64,000 bases of DNA from Histomonas meleagridis (lineage: Eukaryota > Parabasalia > Tritrichomonadida > Dientamoebidae): positions 1,426,001-1,490,000 of the forward strand of contig WSYJ01000149.1 in NCBI GenBank assembly GCA_020186115.1, read 5' to 3'. The stretch's first letter is position 1. Every line of letters begins with the position of its first letter. This document shows positions 28,749 through 40,399 of the stretch, in pieces. A program made the position numbers and the translations under genes. Below the pieces are notes generated by a model. It made no database searches. It saw only the letters and a program-made list of their open reading frames with translations, and was not told the origin of the DNA.

Positions 28749-31235
28749 TTATTTCTCTATGTACAACGCATTTGACACCAATGAAATAAACCCAGAAATT
28801 TCATACACAGAATTCGAGCATATGCAGATGTTGCAACATTTCTCCTGTGTACTCTTCTGTACTTCCAAAGCGAAAACAGATCCGAAAATAGTTTTACAGA
28901 CGAAATATTCACATCCATTATTGGAAGCCACAGCGTAAATATTATTTTTCTCGAATATTTTCTCCAAATCCTCCAACAGAACATTTGCTAATTTTTTGGT
29001 CACTTTAATGTTCTGTGGAATTTTACTTAAACAATTTAAGAAATTCGATTTCTCAATCAAAGCGCCTTTTTCATTATCATCCAAAAGAATAAATGGCAAT
29101 GAAATCGGCACCGAAAAATAATCAGTTACATCATCGAAACATAATTTTAATGGAATATATTCGAACAATTTTTGTTCATTATAATTCTGATTAACGTTAA
29201 CAATAACATAAAAATTCTTTTTTTCGTTTGCTTTGATTTCTTCTTCATTAATATTAATAACGAAAGCATTCCATTCCGAAGTTATTTGATGAATAACAAT
29301 TGTTTCATCACTATTATTACATATAGTTAAATACATTAATCGTTTTTGCGAATTTTTAATTGTTAAAATTCCTTTGATTTCAATTATATCTTTTTGTTGA
29401 TATAAAATCGGAATATTTTCTAAGTTTTCGTCAATTTCATTTTCGTCTTCATTATAAACAATTGATAAAATATTGTTTTCTTCAGTATATACAATCGGAT
29501 TAATAACATTTTCATCTCGTAAATGAAAAGAATTGTTTTTGTCATTGAGAATTGTGGATATTGTACCCATCTGCTCAATCTTTACGTCAAGATTTGCGCT
29601 CTTTAATATGTTTGGTATGAATGGAGGTAACAATGACATTATAACTTCTTTCGCTTTCTTTCGTGACTCTGTTAATAAACTTAAGTATAATTGCGCGCGA
29701 TCTTTTAGATCTGGTGAACTTAGTTCATAAATGGATAAATATAAAACATGTTTTAACATTTGTTTGCCTTTGGTTGGGTTTCCTAAATAAAACTTTATAA
29801 TCGCTGTGAGTATCGATAATTGAACTTCAACTGGATCATCAACAAATTCTTGTAACAACAAACTATCAATCAACTCTGCGACGTTTTGGATCGCATATGA
29901 ATATTCTCCGATCATCCATATTACTGCTGATCGTGCTTTTGCATCGGAGAAATTATGTATTAATTTACAAACAATTGGTATGATGTTTTCATATTGACTT
30001 GGATAATTCCGGAAAATATTGACTGTTACTACTATACATTCTTGGATAATGTAGTCTACTTTTGTTTGGATAAGAGTTATAATTAAGTCAACGCAATTTT
30101 TGACAACGCTATCGTACAAAAGTGCTATTTTGCCAATGCATTGAATGCTTTTCTGTACAAATTGAATACAGCCGTCCTTAACGTACGACTCAAGCTCTGA
30201 AATTATTTCAATTGAATTCTCTTCGGTTGTGAGGCCGATAACGATATCGAGTTTCTCGATTTTTATGTAATCAGCATCATCTTTATGGCACAAAAATAAG
30301 GGAAAATATTCAAGAAGATATTGACGGAGTTGTGGAAGCATTAGTTTGATGTTTTTTAAAACAGTAAATTGAACTTCTTTTTTCGAACGAAGTAAGCTAA
30401 GAAATTGATGAAGAATGGATTTGATGGTCTCTGCTGAAAAAAGAGAGTCATTTATAATGGTACACATCTTGTAACAACAGAAAAAAGCAGATGTAATTAT
30501 TCCTGGATTAACACGGAAAAGTTGTGGAAATACTTTTTCGATAACAGATTTGGCGAATCTTGGATCATTTGGAGAGAAGTCGCGAATAAAATCAAGAAAA
30601 TGTATCATTTTCCATTCTGATAAATCTTCGATAACTTTAAGTAAATTATCTACTGTTTTAATGTTGATAGTAATTAACTGTGTTTTATATGTGCGATTTA
30701 TTTCTTGCATTGTGAAAATAGCATTTAGAACTACATTTGGATTTGGATCATTAAGAAGATTATGAAGTATTGGAATAAGATTATATTTTGAAATTAAAGT
30801 ATGATCATTGTTATGTAATTTTAATATTGAAAGAGCTGAAGTTTCACGAATATAAGGATCTGAAGATTGAGATCCTGAAACAATAATTGGAATTAATTGA
30901 ACTGAATTTTCTTTGTTACACATTATTCCTGCTTTACGTACTGCATTTGCTTTCAAAAGTAAATTTGGATTTTCAAAGTCAGATATAATTGAATTAATCA
31001 AGTAAATATTTAATGATAAATTTGTTGTGGCGCTCGAAGCGCCAATAATTCTAATAAATCTATGTATTGATATATTATCATCAGTTTGAAAGTTAGTAAT
31101 GGATGGAATAATTTGTGAATTGTCTTGCTGTTTTGCAAATCTTGTTACTAACTGTCTCATTCCGTCAACTTTCATTTTTTGATCTTTTGAATTTAAATTT
31201 TTTATTATTTCTTGGATGTCAGCGGAATTTGTCAT
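28749..31235 (-). CDS. AP-complex beta-adaptin (AP-1/2/4 type)
   Basis: An 828-residue large adaptor subunit. Residues ~1-540 are the HEAT-repeat trunk, including LLKANAVRKAGIMCNKENSV, YIRETSALSILKLHNNDHTL and LLNDPNPNVVLNAIFTMQEI, where beta-adaptins have their conserved NPLIRALAVR and DPNPxVxxxA motifs. After a short hinge, residues ~570-828 look like a beta-sandwich plus platform appendage (ear). Beta-adaptins join clathrin or accessory proteins and bind dileucine cargo at the TGN or plasma membrane. The hinge has no clear clathrin box. AP-3 is less likely because it lacks this ear form; AP-1/2 and AP-4 cannot be separated by eye. Tandem upstream of the WDR11-like gene. Confidence 0.85.
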   Translation of the reverse strand: MTNSADIQEIIKNLNSKDQKMKVDGMRQLVTRFAKQQDNSQIIPSITNFQTDDNISIHRFIRIIGASSATTNLSLNIYLINSIISDFENPNLLLKANAVRKAGIMCNKENSVQLIPIIVSGSQSSDPYIRETSALSILKLHNNDHTLISKYNLIPILHNLLNDPNPNVVLNAIFTMQEINRTYKTQLITINIKTVDNLLKVIEDLSEWKMIHFLDFIRDFSPNDPRFAKSVIEKVFPQLFRVNPGIITSAFFCCYKMCTIINDSLFSAETIKSILHQFLSLLRSKKEVQFTVLKNIKLMLPQLRQYLLEYFPLFLCHKDDADYIKIEKLDIVIGLTTEENSIEIISELESYVKDGCIQFVQKSIQCIGKIALLYDSVVKNCVDLIITLIQTKVDYIIQECIVVTVNIFRNYPSQYENIIPIVCKLIHNFSDAKARSAVIWMIGEYSYAIQNVAELIDSLLLQEFVDDPVEVQLSILTAIIKFYLGNPTKGKQMLKHVLYLSIYELSSPDLKDRAQLYLSLLTESRKKAKEVIMSLLPPFIPNILKSANLDVKIEQMGTISTILNDKNNSFHLRDENVINPIVYTEENNILSIVYNEDENEIDENLENIPILYQQKDIIEIKGILTIKNSQKRLMYLTICNNSDETIVIHQITSEWNAFVININEEEIKANEKKNFYVIVNVNQNYNEQKLFEYIPLKLCFDDVTDYFSVPISLPFILLDDNEKGALIEKSNFLNCLSKIPQNIKVTKKLANVLLEDLEKIFEKNNIYAVASNNGCEYFVCKTIFGSVFALEVQKSTQEKCCNICICSNSVYEISGFISLVSNALYIEK

Positions 31236-31986
31236 TAAATTTTGGAATTCAGGTGACCGTTTACTGAATATCTTAACGTTCGTCTTTCGTAACGTACTTA
31301 TTTAATGAAATTTGTTTCTTCCTTCCTTCTTAGACAAGGAATGTTTTATATTTCGCTTAGAATATCATATACATGTGAGATTGATGTTTTAAATTAGGGA
31401 AATATAACATTTCATGCCGTATGACAGTTTTTCTTATTGATTTTTGAACGAAAATAAAAGTATATTTTTAATGAAAGGCTCTTTGATTCTCCTAAAGTTC
31501 ATTCATTCCAATGACTTTATAGTCCAAAGTATAAACATTGATCATTTTTCTGGAAATTAGTTTTTTCAATTCATAAATTGAATTTTAATGTAAAGCATAT
31601 AATTTAAAAAATTCCAACAAAAAAATGTTATTAAAAGAAAAAAATATCCAAATCCATGTTTATTATTATGAATAGTCATGGCAAAAATGGTAAATTTTAC
31701 TGGGTATTTTTGTTACTCATGCACACCCTGGTCAAATTGAATAAATTTTCATGTTTATTTTATTTGTGTGTATACTCATGAAAAGATCGTTAAAAACAAG
31801 AAATTACCCAATAAAATGAAGAGGAGATGACATCGGATAAATAAAATGTCAAAAATTGCACGTTAATTTCATAAAATGAATGTTTTCTCAATTAATATCA
31901 AAGCAAACGCCACTTTTAATTCAATTCCACACTTGGAAATTAAATGTTAAAATAGACAAAAATTCATATTGTTTCATGACCTATTT
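31236..31986. other. Intergenic between tandem minus-strand genes
   Basis: About 750 bases. TTAACGTTCG at 31273-31282 lies 38 bases upstream of the adaptin ATG. The rest is AT-rich. A duplicated TTTTACTGGGT occurs at 31695 and at the 3' end of the talin-like gene. Confidence 0.45.
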
Positions 31987-34900
31987 TTACTGGGTCTTTT
32001 CCGCATCTTTTAGAAGATTTTCCATTTTTTCTTCCAAATATTGCATTTTCCATCTACACAAGTGCACCCTAGATTCCAATTGTAATCTCTTCATCAAATG
32101 TTCTCTTGCAGTATTTAAGTTTATTCCCTTCGCTGGTGTAGAAGCCTGTGAAGCGACCTTTGACTTTTCCATCGTTTCATTCAATTTAACAAAACCGCCG
32201 TTGATAATATTCAATTGTTCTTTCATTTGTGAGACTTCAGAATTCTTTTCGTCGAATTCAATACTTTCAATACCGCGTTCAAAAAGTTCCTTCACTTTCT
32301 TCGAATATTCAATTAATTGGTTAACGTTCGGTAATTTTGTGCCATTGATATTTTCATTCAAATCCTTCATGAATTCAATGATATTTTCACCTTTTTCTAA
32401 AGTTTTATCTATGTCATTAATTTCTTTAATATGGTCTTTCATATATAACAACAAATTCTCATAAGTAGTTGAGCCAGAAACGCATAAATTCAACAAAGTT
32501 AAAGTAAATTCTCTAGAAGCAGAAGGTACCATTTGTTGAATTAAGTTAATTTTATCATTAATCAATCCAATATTTTCTTGTAACGGTTTGGAGACGTTAA
32601 ATATTTTATCTCTCAATTCATTTAACGATACGTCTTCGTTTTCAATCAGTGTCAAAGTTTCACCTGTCAATTGGAGAACGTTATTTAATATATTCATAAT
32701 TTCATTAAAACTGTTTTTGAATTGTTCGTTCCAATTTGGATTCGCTTGGAATTTGGATTTTAATGCCTTATTTAACAAATCCATATAATTACATAACGAA
32801 TTTGCTTCTTTTGTTAAGTTCAATTTATTTTGTAAGTTAACAGAACATAATGAAGTCTTTAGTATATTTGTTAATGTATTATTAACATTTTCATATAAAA
32901 CTTTACTATTTTCGACAATCGAATTGTTGTCTAATGTTTGGATGTTATTAAAGAATTCATTTATAATGTTTTTAGTGTTTTGAATAACGTCTAAAGTTAC
33001 ATTACAAGTTTCCTTAGAGTCAATAGTTGTTTCTTCTGTAGTTAATCTTGGAATTTGTATCTTTGTTGGAAGCTGATTTACTAATTCTGGTTCATAAGGC
33101 AAATATTCGATATCTGTTGTCTTCGTTATAACCTTCAAAAGTTTCTTTATTGTTTTATATATTGGATATTGTTTTACTATTAAAACATTAATATCATAAT
33201 CTTTAATAGTTTCCAAATATTCGGAAATTTCGATCTTTAATTCATTTATTAAATTGTTTATATTTTCATTTAAGTTTTTCATTGTATTATGTTGCAAAAG
33301 TTCATTTACTTCTGTTGAAAGTTTTGATGTTTCTTCATCAAGATGTGGAACATTTTGAGATAATGTTAATAAAAATGATTCCTTAAGTTTCGAGTTACAA
33401 AATCCTGCGTTAATAATTGATACGTATAATATTATATTAATTAATTTCTCTAAAACATTTTTCTGTAATTTGATCATATTCGAATTATCTTCATTTTCTT
33501 CATTAATGAATGATAAGTCATCTACAATATCACCAATGTTATCTACATATCTTCTAAATAATCGTAAGTTACCATTTGATTGATCTTTTAGATAATTATT
33601 TAATATTTTTATTGTATTTTTTGATAAATGAATAAACTCTTTATAATATTCAATATGTGGATTCTTATTAAGGAATATCGCATGTTGTGTCATTATTTGA
33701 ACATTCGAAGATATTAATAATAATTGACGTGGATCTTTTTCTTCTGTTAAGTTTTGAGCATAGAAATTATTATCTGTACGAATGTCTAATAATGAATTTG
33801 TATCATTAACAGTTGTGATAGAATTCGTTAATGAATTCGATACTTCTGTTACATAAGATATTAATTTCGATTTAGATTCTTCATTATTAATGTTCTCTTT
33901 TGTATTAATATCTTCAATAATTGGTAAAATATCATTTAGTAATTGATCATTAACTTTCTTTTCTTTTGTTGTAGCTTCTAATGATTTAAGTTCAATGATT
34001 TTGTCATGAATTTCATTGTTATTATCAGTCGATAATAAATTAATTAATTCAATTGTCTTTTCATTAGTTTTCTCTTTAATTTCTTCATTGTTTAATGATC
34101 GTGTTTCAATAAATGAAGAAATCTTTTTAAGTTCATCATGAACTTTATCGATTGATTCTTTAGTCGAATCTTCTTTAGTAGCATCTTCTACTAATTTTAA
34201 TACTTTTACTAATGAAATATCTAAAAGTTCTTTAGATTCTTCTTCAATAGTTGGTAAAACACCAGCTAACGAAGCCAAAATAGTTGGAGATTGATTAATT
34301 AATTGTTCTTTAACATCTTCTTCTTTATTATTATTATTATTATCTTCATTTATTATATTATTAATACTTGAAACCATTTTATTTTCGATTTCATTAATTG
34401 GCATTGTAGTATAAGTTGGTAACATTTCGACAAAACTATTAAATGATTTAGAACATTCATTATTAATTTTAGTATCATCATCCTTTAAATAATCAATTAC
34501 TTCTTTAGTTTGGTCATAATATTTAGTGTTTTCCATTGTAGATAAAACTAATTCAAGTTGTTTATTATTAGTTTCAGTAAATTCTAATTTTTGTGTATAA
34601 TCAGGTTCTTCATAATTTTCAAGTTCTTGAATTAATTCATTTAATATTGATACTAATTGAGGTATCCATACTTGTAATTTAATATCTGCTTTATACGCAA
34701 TTTCAACTTTACATAAAACAGAAAATTGTTGATCAATATTATAAATAATTTGATATATTTGATTAAACTTATCCATAAATTGTTGTATATTTTCTTCAAC
34801 TGAATTCGATAATGCTATAACAAATGATAAATGTGACATTGGACTCCGTAATAACATTGGTACTTTCATTGTATCATTTTGTAATGTTTCTAAAACAATT

Positions 34901-37900
34901 TCCATTTCTGTTTTAGATTGTAATAATAATGATAATGCCATCATTCGATAATTTGCTTCCGAAAATTCACTTAATGGACATAACCAATCTTGTATAATTA
35001 ATTGGAATTCTTTCATTTGATCTGTTGTATCTACTTCTTGTAAATATCGTGCTATAAAACATAAGTTAATGAAATTCGATGATATTAATATTGATGGGTT
35101 TTCTAAGAATGTTAAAGATTGTTTAATATTTTCATCATTTGGATTTTGATTTAAATATTCTTTAATTATAGTTTCAGCATTTGAAAAGAAATATAATGAT
35201 AATGATAAATCAATTTCATCAATATAATCATTAAACTTTTTAATAATATTTATAATATTTTCATCTTGAATTTCTTTTAATAATAATAATGAATAACAAC
35301 GAATTTGTTTCATTTGATTATAATTTAATGATACTGATGGGAAACTTTTAGATTCAATTAATACTTGTGGATTAAATGAATTTAATGCGTTATTTAAATA
35401 TTGTAAATAGAATAACTCTTTTTGATTATTATTTGGTTTATAATTCGATAATAAATCCTTTAATTGTATTGTTGCTTCACCTGCTGCGACTGCAAATCCA
35501 ATTGTCATTATTTTGAATTGTTCATTTTTAACTTCTTTATTAAATTGTGATTGAACTAATGTACGTAATTCATCAATATAAAATTTTTTCTTTTCATGTG
35601 CATTAATTAATGTTATAGCAGCAATTAAAATTGTTGGCATTAATTCGGTATTTTTAGAGAATATATCAAATTTATCTTGAATTATATCTTTTACATCTTC
35701 TGATATATCAGCAAATGATTTAATCTTATCGAAAATTATTTGTAAATCTAATGTTTGTGAGTTTAATTGTGATTTATTTCGTTGTCGATTATGATTTTCA
35801 GATACATCAGTAAATTCTCCTAAATTATTTTGGAAATCAGATAATACATTTAATAAAGGTTTCATTGATGAATCTTCTCTAACTTGTGGTATAATATTTT
35901 GTACCATTTGATATAAATTATCTGCATTTTGTTGTTGTGATTCAACTTTATTAATCGATGTAGTAGATGTAGTATTTACCATAGTCTTTTGTAATAATTT
36001 GATTTTAGATGCTAAATCTGGATTCTTAATTGATGTTTGTGATACAATAGAATTAACTTGTGTTATCACTGGATTTATAGTTTCAACAAATATTTGGATA
36101 TCACTTTCTCCAACATGAGGTTTAATGATTTTATCAATAATCATTTCACAATTATTGAAAAATGTTTCAAGTTGTTTTGTAAATGTTGTTGTTTCAATTA
36201 AATATGGACTAACTATTTTAGAGAATATTGTAATTTGATATTTCTTTCTTGCAATTTCTTTAATTTTTGATAATATTTGTGATTCATTATCTTTAATCTC
36301 TTGAAGTGATGTAGATAATTGATTAAAATATGCTTGCCAAAACTTCATAATAGTTAAAATATTCTTTTGATTAGAGAATAATTGTATTGATGAGAAATTA
36401 TCAAAGAAACGTGAAACTTCTTCAATTTGTGGTATAATATCTTCAACCATAGTTTTGACTTCTTTACCAGCAAAGAATGGTATTATAGATATTGTTGGTG
36501 GTTGTACAGTATCATGTTCAGGTAATTGGTTAATACATAATATAATTAAATCAGTTAAATCATAAGCTTCTTTAATTTTAACAAACTTTTCTTCATTCAA
36601 TTCATTCTTTGCTATGTTTTGTGCTTCGATTAATATATTTTTCATTTCTTGAAATATTTCTACTTGTCGATCAGGGAATGGAGATCTTAATATAAATATC
36701 ATATCTTTTAATAATGTTTCTTTATCTTTATCACTAGGGATTAATAATGCTATATTTTTAATTGTTGTAGATAATTCTTCTAATAAGTTATGGAATTGAT
36801 CAAATGAAGCTATATGATTTGATAATAAGTCATCAATAATTCGAATGATATTTGAGAAATAATGTATTAATGAAGCATCATGTAATATTGTTGATAATTC
36901 TCGAATATGTTTCATTACTTCTATTAATATTTTATGCGTTTTGTTAATCGCTATAAAGATTGATCGTGTCGGATTATTTAATGCTCGTTTAAATATTGTA
37001 ATTAATGTCTTTAATTGCATACTTTGACCTTTAACTTGTTCATAAAGTTCTTGTGATTTAGAATCTGTCCATTTAACATCATGATTTAAGAACTTAACTA
37101 TAGTTTCGACAAGTGAATCATGAAGTGCTTTTAATTGTTGTGAAGAAGGGATATCACGGAATGGTTCTATTCGAACATCATTTAATAATGTAATAAATTG
37201 ATCAAGTTTCTTCTTAGAAAAGATTAACGCTTGTTGAAATGTTTTATCTGATGTAATTGACGTAATTAATTCAGTGATTCCTTTACAATCTAAAACAGCC
37301 CTTTGTAAAACTATAGTTTGTTCCTTAAGTTTATCAAAAAATGGTATTGAAAATGGTCGAATTGTTAACTTTTGACGTAAATCATTTGCATTTGAATATG
37401 CATTACCTAATGATATTAATGCGGTATTAATTTTCTCAACTAATTCTTGATTATTAACTATTTTCGGATCATTTTTAACAGTATTTCCTACTGTTAATAA
37501 TATCGCAATTGAAAATAATGTTTGATGAAATCCAAATATATGTTTTAATCGATCAACTGGCTCATGTGGTATTAAAGGTCGTAATGTATCTTTAATAAGA
37601 GTAGTAAAATGTTCAATCGCTGGTAAAAATGATGAACCTGGTGATAATGGAATAACACTTTCAGCAAATGCTGTTAAAGATTTCATTTCATCTAAAAGAT
37701 GTATTAAATGAAATTGTGTATTATATAAAATTGTACCATTTGTTGGACATTGTTTAAGTTCTTTAAGACTATCTTGAAATGTTTCACGATATTTCTTTAA
37801 GAAATTAACCCAATTCTCAATAACAGTTTTACGTTTCGAATCAACTTTAACCATAATTTCAGATCGAATAAGTTTTTGACATGTTATTAAAATATTTAAA

Positions 37901-39369
37901 CTTGATAATATTAATTCAATACTTCCAACAGTAATATTTGAAGTAGAGATCATATATAATGCGGAATTAATTGTGTCTCTTTCTGCATTTGTTATATTTG
38001 TAGATCGTGTAATAATTTCATTAGTATTAAAGATTAAATGTAATAATGAATCTTGTTCAAACATATCTTTGTCACAATTCGCTTTAATATTTGCAACTTC
38101 ATTCGGTAATTCTTGTTCAAACTTAGGTAAAAGTGGTAAAACTTTAGTTTTATATGGATTTAATGTTCCTGGATAATATAAATATTTCCCTAATGTTGTT
38201 AGTGTATAATAATATGTAAAATTAGTGATGTCTACTTCTTCTGTTGTTAATGTTTCTTCTTTCAGAAATCCATCAGTGATTAATTCGGCACCAAATTCTT
38301 TTACAAGTGATGCATATGTAGATATCATTGCATATATAGTTTGTGCATTCTTAAAATGTATTTTTAATTTATGTTCGTGGCCATCAGGTAATAAAAATTT
38401 AATTGTGATTGTGCCTTTCGATTTATGTACAGAAACATATCGATAATATGGTATCGAATAAACAATTTCTTTGGATTCATTATATAAATCAATTTTAATT
38501 GGGCCAATATATAATTCACATGGGATATAATTCTTATCTTCTCCTTCTGCATATTTACATTTAAAGATTTCACAGCCGAAATTCGGAATTGAATGGGCGA
38601 CCGTTAGGTACTGCCCGATAGCTTCTTCTTTGGTCGGCGCTTTTCGTGAAGACAGATATTCCACAACTAAAGCTTTGACATTTTCTGGAACATCTGGCGG
38701 TATTGAATTCTCACTAATTTCGTCACTATCATTAGCTACTATATACAATGAATAATAACATAACTCGGCTTTTTTCTCATCGGAAATGGGAAAGTTGTTC
38801 TTCTTAATATGCTCAGAAACATCGTTATAGGCTAATAATGCAGAGGCACGATCAGATATTTGGGATTTGGTGAATACAAAATAACGCCTTTTGAAAAATA
38901 CTTTATCATAGTTGGTGCATTGCTGTGGTAATGATAAATCAAGATTAAGTGGAATATGTTCACCTTCGGGTGAAATTGTAAATAAAGAATATCCAATTGG
39001 ATTTCCAATTCGAAGTTTCTCAGCAATATATGAAACTAATTCTTTGACAGTTTTGGAAATATCAACAATTAACTTCTTGGAAGAACCATCAGAAGTTAGA
39101 ACAGTGATTGCATTGTTTGTTTTTAATACAAACAAAGCCATTCCATCATGAAGATGATAATGTGATATGTCTTTATCTGGGTTTATCCATTTATAAGATT
39201 TGTCTTTCTTTCGAATCAGTAATTTTGTATTTTTGTTCTCAGGTATTTTTAAATTTTGTAGAGCAAGTGAAAGGAGCTGAGAACCTTTGATTTTGTCTGG
39301 GTACTCAAATTCCTGGGCGTTGTTGCCATGAATATTGTCGCATGTGATCAGGGAAATCGAGCTAGACAT
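31987..39369 (-). CDS. Talin-like FERM and helical-rod protein
   Basis: A 2460-residue protein, the longest gene of the window. Residues ~1-400 form a FERM region with ubiquitin-like F0/F1 (SQLLSLALQNLKIPENKN and KELVSYIAEKLRIGN), an acyl-CoA-binding-like helical lobe (residues ~170-280) and a PH-like F3 (IGPIKIDLYNESKEIVYSIP). The remaining ~2000 residues are long amphipathic helices like the talin rod. The last ~70 residues (LNTAREHLMKRLQLESRVHL) resemble the I/LWEQ/THATCH C-terminal actin-binding and dimer helix. Talins link membrane adhesion receptors to actin. Trichomonads lack integrins but adhere and spread actively, so an adhesion linker is a fair inference. Middle regions have N/E-rich low-complexity tracts. 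Initiator-like TCACTTTTGG lies ~40 bases upstream. Confidence 0.8.
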   Translation of the reverse strand: MSSSISLITCDNIHGNNAQEFEYPDKIKGSQLLSLALQNLKIPENKNTKLLIRKKDKSYKWINPDKDISHYHLHDGMALFVLKTNNAITVLTSDGSSKKLIVDISKTVKELVSYIAEKLRIGNPIGYSLFTISPEGEHIPLNLDLSLPQQCTNYDKVFFKRRYFVFTKSQISDRASALLAYNDVSEHIKKNNFPISDEKKAELCYYSLYIVANDSDEISENSIPPDVPENVKALVVEYLSSRKAPTKEEAIGQYLTVAHSIPNFGCEIFKCKYAEGEDKNYIPCELYIGPIKIDLYNESKEIVYSIPYYRYVSVHKSKGTITIKFLLPDGHEHKLKIHFKNAQTIYAMISTYASLVKEFGAELITDGFLKEETLTTEEVDITNFTYYYTLTTLGKYLYYPGTLNPYKTKVLPLLPKFEQELPNEVANIKANCDKDMFEQDSLLHLIFNTNEIITRSTNITNAERDTINSALYMISTSNITVGSIELILSSLNILITCQKLIRSEIMVKVDSKRKTVIENWVNFLKKYRETFQDSLKELKQCPTNGTILYNTQFHLIHLLDEMKSLTAFAESVIPLSPGSSFLPAIEHFTTLIKDTLRPLIPHEPVDRLKHIFGFHQTLFSIAILLTVGNTVKNDPKIVNNQELVEKINTALISLGNAYSNANDLRQKLTIRPFSIPFFDKLKEQTIVLQRAVLDCKGITELITSITSDKTFQQALIFSKKKLDQFITLLNDVRIEPFRDIPSSQQLKALHDSLVETIVKFLNHDVKWTDSKSQELYEQVKGQSMQLKTLITIFKRALNNPTRSIFIAINKTHKILIEVMKHIRELSTILHDASLIHYFSNIIRIIDDLLSNHIASFDQFHNLLEELSTTIKNIALLIPSDKDKETLLKDMIFILRSPFPDRQVEIFQEMKNILIEAQNIAKNELNEEKFVKIKEAYDLTDLIILCINQLPEHDTVQPPTISIIPFFAGKEVKTMVEDIIPQIEEVSRFFDNFSSIQLFSNQKNILTIMKFWQAYFNQLSTSLQEIKDNESQILSKIKEIARKKYQITIFSKIVSPYLIETTTFTKQLETFFNNCEMIIDKIIKPHVGESDIQIFVETINPVITQVNSIVSQTSIKNPDLASKIKLLQKTMVNTTSTTSINKVESQQQNADNLYQMVQNIIPQVREDSSMKPLLNVLSDFQNNLGEFTDVSENHNRQRNKSQLNSQTLDLQIIFDKIKSFADISEDVKDIIQDKFDIFSKNTELMPTILIAAITLINAHEKKKFYIDELRTLVQSQFNKEVKNEQFKIMTIGFAVAAGEATIQLKDLLSNYKPNNNQKELFYLQYLNNALNSFNPQVLIESKSFPSVSLNYNQMKQIRCYSLLLLKEIQDENIINIIKKFNDYIDEIDLSLSLYFFSNAETIIKEYLNQNPNDENIKQSLTFLENPSILISSNFINLCFIARYLQEVDTTDQMKEFQLIIQDWLCPLSEFSEANYRMMALSLLLQSKTEMEIVLETLQNDTMKVPMLLRSPMSHLSFVIALSNSVEENIQQFMDKFNQIYQIIYNIDQQFSVLCKVEIAYKADIKLQVWIPQLVSILNELIQELENYEEPDYTQKLEFTETNNKQLELVLSTMENTKYYDQTKEVIDYLKDDDTKINNECSKSFNSFVEMLPTYTTMPINEIENKMVSSINNIINEDNNNNNKEEDVKEQLINQSPTILASLAGVLPTIEEESKELLDISLVKVLKLVEDATKEDSTKESIDKVHDELKKISSFIETRSLNNEEIKEKTNEKTIELINLLSTDNNNEIHDKIIELKSLEATTKEKKVNDQLLNDILPIIEDINTKENINNEESKSKLISYVTEVSNSLTNSITTVNDTNSLLDIRTDNNFYAQNLTEEKDPRQLLLISSNVQIMTQHAIFLNKNPHIEYYKEFIHLSKNTIKILNNYLKDQSNGNLRLFRRYVDNIGDIVDDLSFINEENEDNSNMIKLQKNVLEKLINIILYVSIINAGFCNSKLKESFLLTLSQNVPHLDEETSKLSTEVNELLQHNTMKNLNENINNLINELKIEISEYLETIKDYDINVLIVKQYPIYKTIKKLLKVITKTTDIEYLPYEPELVNQLPTKIQIPRLTTEETTIDSKETCNVTLDVIQNTKNIINEFFNNIQTLDNNSIVENSKVLYENVNNTLTNILKTSLCSVNLQNKLNLTKEANSLCNYMDLLNKALKSKFQANPNWNEQFKNSFNEIMNILNNVLQLTGETLTLIENEDVSLNELRDKIFNVSKPLQENIGLINDKINLIQQMVPSASREFTLTLLNLCVSGSTTYENLLLYMKDHIKEINDIDKTLEKGENIIEFMKDLNENINGTKLPNVNQLIEYSKKVKELFERGIESIEFDEKNSEVSQMKEQLNIINGGFVKLNETMEKSKVASQASTPAKGINLNTAREHLMKRLQLESRVHLCRWKMQYLEEKMENLLKDAEKTQ

Positions 39370-40399
39370 TTAAAGTTGTCTCACTTTTTCGGAATTTTGT
39401 ACCAAAAGTGACAAAAACAATTTTTCTGTCAAGTTAAGTTCGATGATTTAATTCCCAGAAAATAACGGTTTGGTGTAATCTATTAAAAAAAAACCACAGT
39501 TTTAACAAACATGTCATTTTTGACTTCAAAAAGTTTTTTTGTGCAATGTCAACAAAAGCTCAAAACTGAAAATGCATAATTGGTAAATTAGTATTTACGT
39601 ATGACACATTGTGGAAAGTTTTTGTGATATAATCAATGTGATAACTTGTTTAAATGTGAAAATTTTGGATGAAAAGTTATTGAAATGTATTTTTTTTATA
39701 TGAGCATCGCAAATTAGTTCATTTGAAAAATATAAAAAGAGTTTGTTGTTATTATAAAATAATTGTTTTTTATTTAGTAAAAAAAGTAAAGTTCAGCTCA
39801 ATTGTAACAAGCTGTTTGTACATGTAATCCATTAGAACACTTGTATCAGGTGAACATAAATGAAATGCTCTTCGTATTAATAATTATAACCATTTCGATC
39901 TTTTCTCAGATGATTGTTTTAATTCTTTTGGTACTCTTTTTAGGAATTCAATGTTAGTATAAATTTGTTGAAATCCATCATGTGATACTACTAATGTAGC
40001 TAAGATTGCATTTAATAATGAGGTCAAAATATAATCGCGAATTTTAAATGAAAAATGTGTATTACAAAAGTTACACATAAACAAATGAATTTTTGAAATT
40101 GACATGCTTGAAAGCACATTATATAAAAATACAATTAGAATTTATCAAAGTATATATGAATTTTTTTGATAATGATTTAATATATTTAAAATATTTTTTG
40201 AATAGCTACTTTTGTGAGATTATATTCTCCTAGAAATTATATTATTAAATCACGGAAAAAATAAAACCAAGTAATAAATTTTAAAATATATTTTTTTGAG
40301 AAATCAAAAAACCATATGAAATGTTTTTAAAATGTTTGAAGATAATGAACAAAATATATCTTTAATTTGTACATCATAAAAAATTTTTTTGGGGTATGA
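39370..40399. other. Intergenic, no supported gene
   Basis: AT-rich stretch. A 77-codon minus frame (40117-39884, ending FLKRVPKELKQSSEKRSKWL) is the only sizeable one and is not recognised. Confidence 0.35.
39402..39411 (-). promoter_or_regulatory. Initiator-like TCACTTTT element before the talin-like gene
   Basis: TTTGTCACTTTTGGT on the sense strand, about 40 bases before the ATG at 39369. Confidence 0.45.
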
